The notes under the pieces: model-generated
Databases searched by the model: none
The model's input: only the letters and a program-made list of their open reading frames with translations
Told to the model about the DNA's origin: nothing
NCBI GenBank assembly: GCA_964036315.1
Contig: OZ038485.1
Span: 93,550,813 to 93,614,812, forward strand
Direction of reading: 5' to 3'
Length of the DNA: 64,000 nucleotides
Source of the DNA: Acanthosepion esculentum
Taxonomy: Eukaryota > Mollusca > Cephalopoda > Sepiida > Sepiidae
Made by a program: the position numbers and the translations under genes
Part shown: one piece after another, positions 58,312 through 64,000 of the stretch
Numbering within the stretch: the first letter of the stretch is position 1
Layout: every line of letters starts with the position of its first letter

Positions 58312-58510
58312 TCCTTTTCGAATCCATCTTCGTCTATCTTCGTCTATCTTCGAAGTTTTTCTGTCTTTTAATACTTTGCTTAGCTTTTAGAATCCATCTT
58401 CGTCTATCTTTGAAGTTTTTCTGTCTCTTAATACTTTGCTTAGCTTTTAGAAGCCATCTTCGTCTATCCCAGTGCGTCTTGGGATTTCAGTGTCGTCTTT
58501 CTGTTAGAAC
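58312..58510 (-). repeat. RTE LINE fragment, partly triplicated
   Basis: ATCCATCTTCGTCTATCTT and TTAATACTTTGCTTAGCTTT recur with a period of about 65 bp (58340, 58395, 58455). The non-repeated end (TCCCAGTGCGTCTTGGGATT) aligns with the RTE region at 51120-51200. Confidence 0.65.
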
Positions 58511-58575
58511 GCCTATGTCGCAATCTCGAATTAATAAATCGAATATATCTATGTTCGATCTTCATATTTTGTGTC

Positions 58576-58875
58576 TTGGAGATTAGTTCCACACAATACT
58601 TTCGCTCAGTGTGCAGTCAGTACATTTGTGAGCTTTTGAAGGTTTCCAGTAGCCAGCCCCAGGCCGTCTTTCAAATACACGCGGCGGACAATCTATTTGT
58701 GGCGGTCTACAGTCGACCCGCACAGAAAGGATTGCCGACGATATTGAATAATACTGTCAAACAAGAAGTCACAGATATTTGCGACACATTTTATTTGAAT
58801 GTCGAATTTCCTCGATCTGACGGAAGAAAATCTTCTGATGCAAAGGCATTATTGTCAGAAAAAGGAATTAGCTGA
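58576..58875 (+). CDS. Orphan open frame of 99 codons
   Basis: The product is not low-complexity and uses all residue classes. It includes SVCSQYICELLKVSSSQPQA, FQIHAADNLFVAVYSRPAQK and EVTDICDTFYLNVEFPRSDG, ending in SDAKALLSEKGIS. The start is uncertain: AG at about 58586 (GGAGATTAG) could be a splice acceptor, in which case this is a terminal exon. I do not recognise a family, and it may be a piece of an unfamiliar mobile element. No promoter or poly(A) signal could be tied to it. Confidence 0.3.
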   Translation: MEISSTQYFRSVCSQYICELLKVSSSQPQAVFQIHAADNLFVAVYSRPAQKGLPTILNNTVKQEVTDICDTFYLNVEFPRSDGRKSSDAKALLSEKGIS

Positions 58876-59218
58876 GTAGAATGTGTTCTTCCTTGGTAGC
58901 CAGAAAATCGGTTGGCTTAAGGATATCGAAATGTAAAGAAAACAAAAGAAGAAAAAGAAGAAAAAATACTTAATGGAGAACGTCCTTAAGCTGTACTAAA
59001 ATACGTAGATATGATTTGGAATTGGTAGAACATCGAATAGGCGCAATTACTGTCGTTCACAGCTTGAAGGTCCCAAGAAGAAATTGGTGGAATTAGAGAC
59101 ACTCCAGAAAACGGAAATAGTCCTCTACGCATTATATATTTATATTACGTTGAGATATATCGCACTTTCTTCTTCCTTTCTTCATTTGAATGGACTTTAC
59201 TCAACATTTTCCATACAC

Positions 59219-59265
<47 letters not shown>

Positions 59266-59642
59266 AACATTTAAATAACTAACAAACATTAAAATCCGTA
59301 TTTTAACATAAATTGCTAAAACTTTACCACCCCTCTTCTTCCTCCGTAATCTTCTTTCTCTTTACTTCCCCTTCTTTCTTTTTTCTTTTTCTTTTTCTCT
59401 CTTCTCTCCTTCCCTTTCAATATATCGCTTCCGTTATGTTAACCGATTAAATAGGTCAATGTCTGGTCCCTCCTTCCTCAATACTAAGTATGATAGAAAA
59501 AATATTAAAATAAATCCTCTCTAAACTCGACCATGTCTCTCACACCACTCCTCGCTACTCTCTGTTAAATTGCATAAACTTAATATTTCCCGTCAAAAGT
59601 GTGAATTTTCATTTCATTTTTCGTTTCACTTTTTGTAAGTGA
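58876..59642. other. Unassigned sequence with TA microsatellite
   Basis: TA at 59218-59261. 59330-59420 is T/C-rich. Nothing else recognised. Confidence 0.5.
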
Positions 59643-59694
59643 TGTCTGATGATCAGCATCCTTTAAAAGGGTTCTGGTGAAATAAATTATTACA
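59643..59694 (+). ncRNA. Hammerhead-like motif with canonical CTGATGA core
   Basis: TGT (stem I), CTGATGA, T, stem II built on CAG...CTG with an inner CCTTT/AAAGGG helix, GT, GAA, stem III ATAA-A-TTAT, T at the cleavage position, ACA closing stem I. The two bases before GAA and the one after the core are unpaired extras. Confidence 0.35.
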
Positions 59695-59809
59695 ATGGAG
59701 CCTTAAAGTGGTCTCTTTTTCTTTAAATTATTATCTCTGGATTTACATTGAGCTCTCAGGATTTCATCCTCCTTGGGACTACCCATACGGATTACACAAT
59801 TTTTTGTAA

Positions 59810-59866
<57 letters not shown>

Positions 59867-60035
59867 TGCGTATATTTTCGCAGCATGTTTCCAATAAATG
59901 TCTCATTAAGTAATTTAGACAAGTTTTGTCTGCTTATTTTTAATAGGATCCTCTCGTTATTACGTACAAGTTTCTTAGTATCCTTATTAAAGGAAGAAAG
60001 AAAATTTCCATGTTGATGCATATTCATTTTTTTTT
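59695..60035. other. Unassigned sequence with TA microsatellite
   Basis: TA at 59812-59862. The rest (including TTTCGCAGCATGTTTCCAAT) probably belongs to the body of the hammerhead-like family that ends at 60074. Confidence 0.45.
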
Positions 60036-60074
60036 CCGAGTACTTTCGACATTAGCACAATGTCGTCTTCAGGG
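60036..60074 (-). ncRNA. Hammerhead-like motif
   Basis: Minus strand: CC, CTGAAGA, C, stem II GACATT / GTGCT / AATGTC, GAA, self-complementary AGTACT, C at the cleavage position, GG. It has the same stem III and layout as 16596-16636 with a different stem II, so the pairing is conserved while the sequence is not. Confidence 0.4.
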
Positions 60075-60619
60075 TTTTGTTTTTTCTGTGACAAAAATTG
60101 TAAGCAACCCTGAATAAAATTAATTCCGAATACCATACAGAAATTTTAATATGTTTACAGTAGATAGTTTAAAATACCTAGGCTTTTAACAAATTTTTTA
60201 AAAATATTTAGACATTTCAGCAGCTTAGTTATCTCCCTTGATGTTTGCACATGGGCCTAGATGATAAAATTTAAAATTGTACAGTACACAACCTCAGTGT
60301 TTTTCACTTAGTACGCAAAAAAATAATTTTCAAATGATCACAACAATTTGTTTATGTTCGATTTCATCACGATTCTTCTGTTAAGCTTAGACAATAATTA
60401 TACATTCTTATTGCCCAAAGTAGAGTTCAATAGTGTTATACAAAAGCTCTTAGAATTTCAGTAATATATCTTTAATCATTTCCAAGAAACAACGGTTCAA
60501 ATATTTATCTAACAAATGGACGATTTAGCTTTTACACGGTTTCAACAATTTTTCTGTTAAGCTCAGGAAAGATCGTCGAAGAATTATTTCTTATAAACAA
60601 TAATTTAGACATTGCTAAC
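60075..60619. other. Unassigned sequence
   Basis: 60470-60520 (TTTCCAAGAAACAACGGTTC) resembles the inverse of 56590-56640. Otherwise nothing recognised. Confidence 0.4.
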
Positions 60620-60750
60620 CAGGCCTTTCCTTGTAGCTAAGTTGTATAGCACGTCAGATCAATTGACGTTTCCATGAACGACACAGGTTCGATTTCTGTC
60701 GGAGAACGCATATTTTCAGGCCGGTAAATGTAATCACTAGTGTTTATTTA
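60620..60750 (+). mobile_element. tRNA-derived SINE head
   Basis: Box A-like TAGCTAAGTTGTATAGCACG and box B-like CAGGTTCGATTTC at tRNA spacing. Body short or absent. Confidence 0.6.
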
Positions 60751-60832
60751 AAAACGACAACAAATGTGTCTATTAACATAACATATATATATAGAGAGAG
60801 AGATAGAAAATTTCCAATGACGTAATTTTTCT

Positions 60833-61172
60833 TTGTATTAATCCGACATATTTTATCACTTAAACCTTATTTTTAGTAGATACCCATATTTGAGTAGACG
60901 CTCCGTTTATTTATTAAACAGTATATTTATTTTCGTCTACCGGCCTAAATATTCGTAACTAACGATGGTTTATCATGCTACATAGAGGGGCGCAGATTCG
61001 AATACTGCCGGGGTTAGGGATGCACCTTTTCTTTAATAAGATTTCTCGAATATACCGGCCGGTAAACGAAAATCAATAACTTTATTGTTTAATAAATAAA
61101 CGGAGCGTCTACTTAAATATGGGTGTCCACTAAAAATAATTTTTAAGTGATAAAATCTGTCAGATTAATAAA
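60833..61172. repeat. Inverted repeat around a tRNA-like core
   Basis: Arms of about 110 bp (60833-60945 and 61058-61172) share GTAGACGCTCCGTTTATTTA and TTTTCGTCTACCGGCC-type ends. The loop contains box B-like GCAGATTCGAATACTGCC. Related pieces occur at 16310-16400. Confidence 0.8.
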
Positions 61173-61284
61173 TTCAAAATGCAGATCTTTTACGTAGGAT
61201 ACGAAACTGAGTCGATATGGAGGTTTCGAGAAACTGAGAATTTGAGTTTATAAGGCGCCATTAGACCTTTCATGATCGGCGACG

Positions 61285-61390
61285 CGCTCCGTAGCCAAGT
61301 CGGTCTAGATTACGTCGGATTTAACGACGGTTTATCCTGCCAAGGACGGTGTAGGTTTGAATCCTGCCGGGGATCACATATTTTCTTTAA
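61285..61390 (+). mobile_element. tRNA-derived sequence
   Basis: TAGCCAAGTCGGTCTAGA resembles box A and GTAGGTTTGAATCCTGCC box B. CCGGGGATCACATATTTTCT follows. It is the same head as the loop of the 60833 repeat. Confidence 0.6.
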
Positions 61391-61477
61391 TAAGAGTTCT
61401 CGAATATTCAGAACGGAAGATACTAATAAATATACTATTTAATAAACGCCGTGTATTCTCAAAAACTATTATCCTCA

Positions 61478-61830
<353 letters not shown>

Positions 61831-61874
61831 TCGGATACGCTGGTGCCGCGTGGGCGGCGCTGCGAAAACCTGCC

Positions 61875-62118
<244 letters not shown>

Positions 62119-62187
62119 GGCTATCCACTATATATAGTGTGTAAATTCCTTTCTCGGGTAGTTTCTAACACATTATTTATCATCTCT

Positions 62188-62413
62188 CAGTTGCGTCTCT
62201 GTCTTTGAGCAGAGTGCGCTCAGGGGCGGCTCCTTCAAAGGACAGAGTCGCAACTGGGAAAAATTATACTGAGAGGTGCCCAGCCCTGGGGAACAGCTGC
62301 CCGAGGCCGCACCCTCTCGTTGCACCAGAGGGAGGGATCGGTGTTCGCACCGGGGCCAGTGCAACCGACGGTTGCGGAGGCTCGGGCAATTTTTGTACCT
62401 AGCTTGGGTGTAC
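62188..62413 (+). ncRNA. GC-rich structured island, possible snRNA-like RNA
   Basis: In an AT-rich setting this block folds into nested perfect helices. Helix A pairs 62188-62208 (CAGTTGCG...) with 62235-62256. Helix B is a stack: GCCCGAG (62299)/CTCGGGC (62381), CCGCA (62307)/TGCGG (62373), GTTGCAC (62319)/GTGCAAC (62359), CGGTG-TTCG-CACCG (62339-62352). AATTTTTG, which fits an Sm-protein site, follows helix B directly (62388-62395), with a weak hairpin after it (GTACC...GGTGTAC). I do not recognise a known snRNA. It could instead be another repeat core, as TA arrays flank it on both sides. Confidence 0.4.
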
Positions 62414-62476
62414 GTGCTCGGTCTTCCCATATTAAACCGACCTTGTGTCACATCCTGACCTTTTAAGGAGGTTAAG

Positions 62477-62523
<47 letters not shown>
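62477..62523. repeat. TA microsatellite and GAGC run
   Basis: TA, followed by a short GCGA run at about 62555-62580. Confidence 0.9.
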
Positions 62524-62525
<2 letters not shown>

Positions 62526-62647
62526 CTAAATAGGTAAATATAGGTAGGTATTTGAGCGCGCGAGCGAGCGAGCGAGCGATCGTACACAAGTAAATATAAA
62601 TACTCTATAGTGTAAGAAAAAGTGTTTAATGTTAAATAACAGAGCTA

Positions 62648-62651
<4 letters not shown>

Positions 62652-62702
<51 letters not shown>

Positions 62703-62888
62703 GAAATACATATAATATTTTACATTATCTGCACAATTCCGAGTTTGATGCCGAAACAATTTTCAAGTGCTGGAAATATCATACTATAGAACAAAATAAA
62801 TATATTTCCACCACTTAAAAATTGCTTCGGCATAAAACTCGGAGTTGTGCAATTAATGTAAGATATTGTAAGATATTATGTATATTTC

Positions 62889-62938
<50 letters not shown>
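62652..62938. repeat. Palindromic element capped by TA arrays
   Basis: Left arm 62698-62785 and right arm 62803-62895 are complementary (AAGAAATA, GCACAA.TCCGAGTTT.ATGCCGAA.CAATTTT.AAGTG), with small indels. TA runs (62652-62699 and 62893-62938) extend the dyad outward. No frame inside. Confidence 0.85.
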
Positions 62939-62941
<3 letters not shown>

Positions 62942-63329
62942 AATCTATTTATTTTTGCATGTAATCAATATCTGTAATAATATTTTTTTCATAAGTAAAT
63001 GTATTGCTCCAACACTAGATTATAATTACTAATAATTAATATTAATAATATTAATAAGGTTATAATTATTAATATTAGAAATCAAGGAGGGATGATGAAA
63101 AACTAGCAGAAACAGAAATAATGATTACCAGACATACACAATTACAAATATAATTTTACGAATTTTGATTGGAGGGTGTTAGTTGAGCTTAGAACATCTC
63201 TGCAATTTCCGGTACGCGTCATTCAGACAGACGCACGCCCTGACATTGTAGCGTGATCTGATTCAAAGAAGTGTGTCCTCCTAGTAGAATTAACGGTTCC
63301 ATCGGAGGAGAACAGGGGGGAAGCGCAGG
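62939..63329. other. Unassigned sequence
   Basis: AT-rich to 63180. 63250-63330 may be the decayed upstream part of the LINE piece that follows. Confidence 0.4.
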
Positions 63330-63510
63330 AGCAAAAGGAAAATCTCTACGAATCGCTGAGTTCCGTGGAAAAGGGATGGACATGTCATGGGTTACCTATT
63401 GAGGTCGGGTGTTGTGGATTATGTAGACGGTCAATCGTTCCCTTCCTTTTGAAGGTGGGCATCAATGACCGGATCCTAAAGACCACGGCTCAACAGGCAT
63501 CCAGTTGAAT
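63330..63510 (+). pseudogene. Non-LTR element C-terminal fragment
   Basis: An open stretch reads ENLYESLSSVEKGWTCHGLP then IEVGCCGLCRRSIVPFLLKV and stops at TGA near 63507. The GW...PIEVGCRGF-type block is one I associate with sequence downstream of reverse transcriptases in some non-LTR elements. The polymerase itself is not in the window, so the assignment is tentative. Confidence 0.45.
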
Positions 63511-64000
63511 CTTGTCAAGATCCAAAATAAATAAAGTTAAATAAAACCATGCTCGCAACACGATGAAACACATGACGTGAAACACATCTGTTTATCTTCC
63601 ATTCGACGTCATTACTAACAGTCGCTATGAACGCTTCATGTATTTTAGCCAACGTGAAAAATTTCAGTTGCATTTATAAAAAGAAATAGCAAGAGACTGA
63701 CACGTATACAAAATCAATACCCTGCCCGGTGGCAAAAGCTACTCGTGGCGCCAGAGGTGGCAGTACCGCCTTAGCCACTGAAACTGTGTTACCTCCCCTA
63801 ATTAGCGGCTGACGAGGGCACGGTATGATACGTTGTATGTAGAGAATTATTATCTCTTGCCTACATAGAAAAAAGTCTTTATATACAATTACTTACATAT
63901 AGAAATATTTAAGGTTTTTCAGCTATGCTTGGAATCAGTCAATTTCTTGAAATATCGGATGAATGCATCATCTTTCCTAGAATTCGGAATGCCACAGATT
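63511..64000. other. Unassigned sequence at the window edge
   Basis: Nothing recognised. A GC-richer block at 63715-63800 (GGTGGCAAAAGCTACTCGTG) shows no motif I can name. Confidence 0.4.

Noticed and set aside
57945..58586. 213-codon plus-strand frame
   Set aside because: It runs antisense through a jockey-like LINE 3' end and an RTE repeat. The sense frame is on the other strand.

Overview
The window looks like a gene-poor stretch of a large invertebrate nuclear genome. I infer a mollusc, most likely a cephalopod, from long TA, GATA and GAA microsatellites, tRNA-derived SINEs, RTE-like and jockey-like LINE debris and mariner elements. No sequence search was run, so the lineage is an inference. 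I see no intact host gene, no rRNA or tRNA gene and no CRISPR array. Nearly every recognisable feature is a repeat or a mobile element. Most long open frames are translations of simple repeats.

Layout. 0-5 kb: TA/TATC microsatellites and a mariner (1661-2946) with one visible premature stop, sitting against a large inverted repeat. 5.8-7.4 kb: purine-rich domain with a 510-bp pure GAA run. 8-14 kb: SINEs, a nested pair of LINE fragments, a head-to-head Tc1/mariner derivative and composite microsatellites. 14.3-15.1 kb and 17.8-19.7 kb: pyrimidine-rich and purine-rich domains. 16-17 kb: foldback repeats. 21-23 kb: two SINEs, one carrying a 233-bp copy of an upstream segment. 23.5-26.7 kb: decayed jockey-like LINE, invaded by a SINE-like retroposon and by a 462-bp near-perfect palindrome. 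27.9-31.2 kb: satellite array of 41 units of exactly 80 bp, next to tRNA-SINE copies from which it appears to derive. 32-35 kb: LINE 3' ends. 36-42 kb: AT arrays, a solo LTR inside a transposase relic and short elements with hammerhead-like motifs. 42.8-47.4 kb: internally deleted mariner, RTE LINE, a 1.23-kb TTC array and a pyrimidine-rich tail. 48.6-55 kb: solo LTRs, tandem duplications and transposase relics. 57-64 kb: LINE ends, further hammerhead-like motifs, a GC-rich structured island (62188-62413) and palindromes.

The elements form a nested record of insertions: LTR in transposase, retroposon in LINE, LINE in LINE, copied segment in SINE. The two most promising signals are (i) several short families carrying a CUGANGA - stem II - GAA - palindromic stem III - NUH pattern, the arrangement of a hammerhead ribozyme with a short stem III, and (ii) the SINE-derived 80-bp satellite with a higher-order structure. 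Structures were judged by eye. No folding, alignment or homology program was run.
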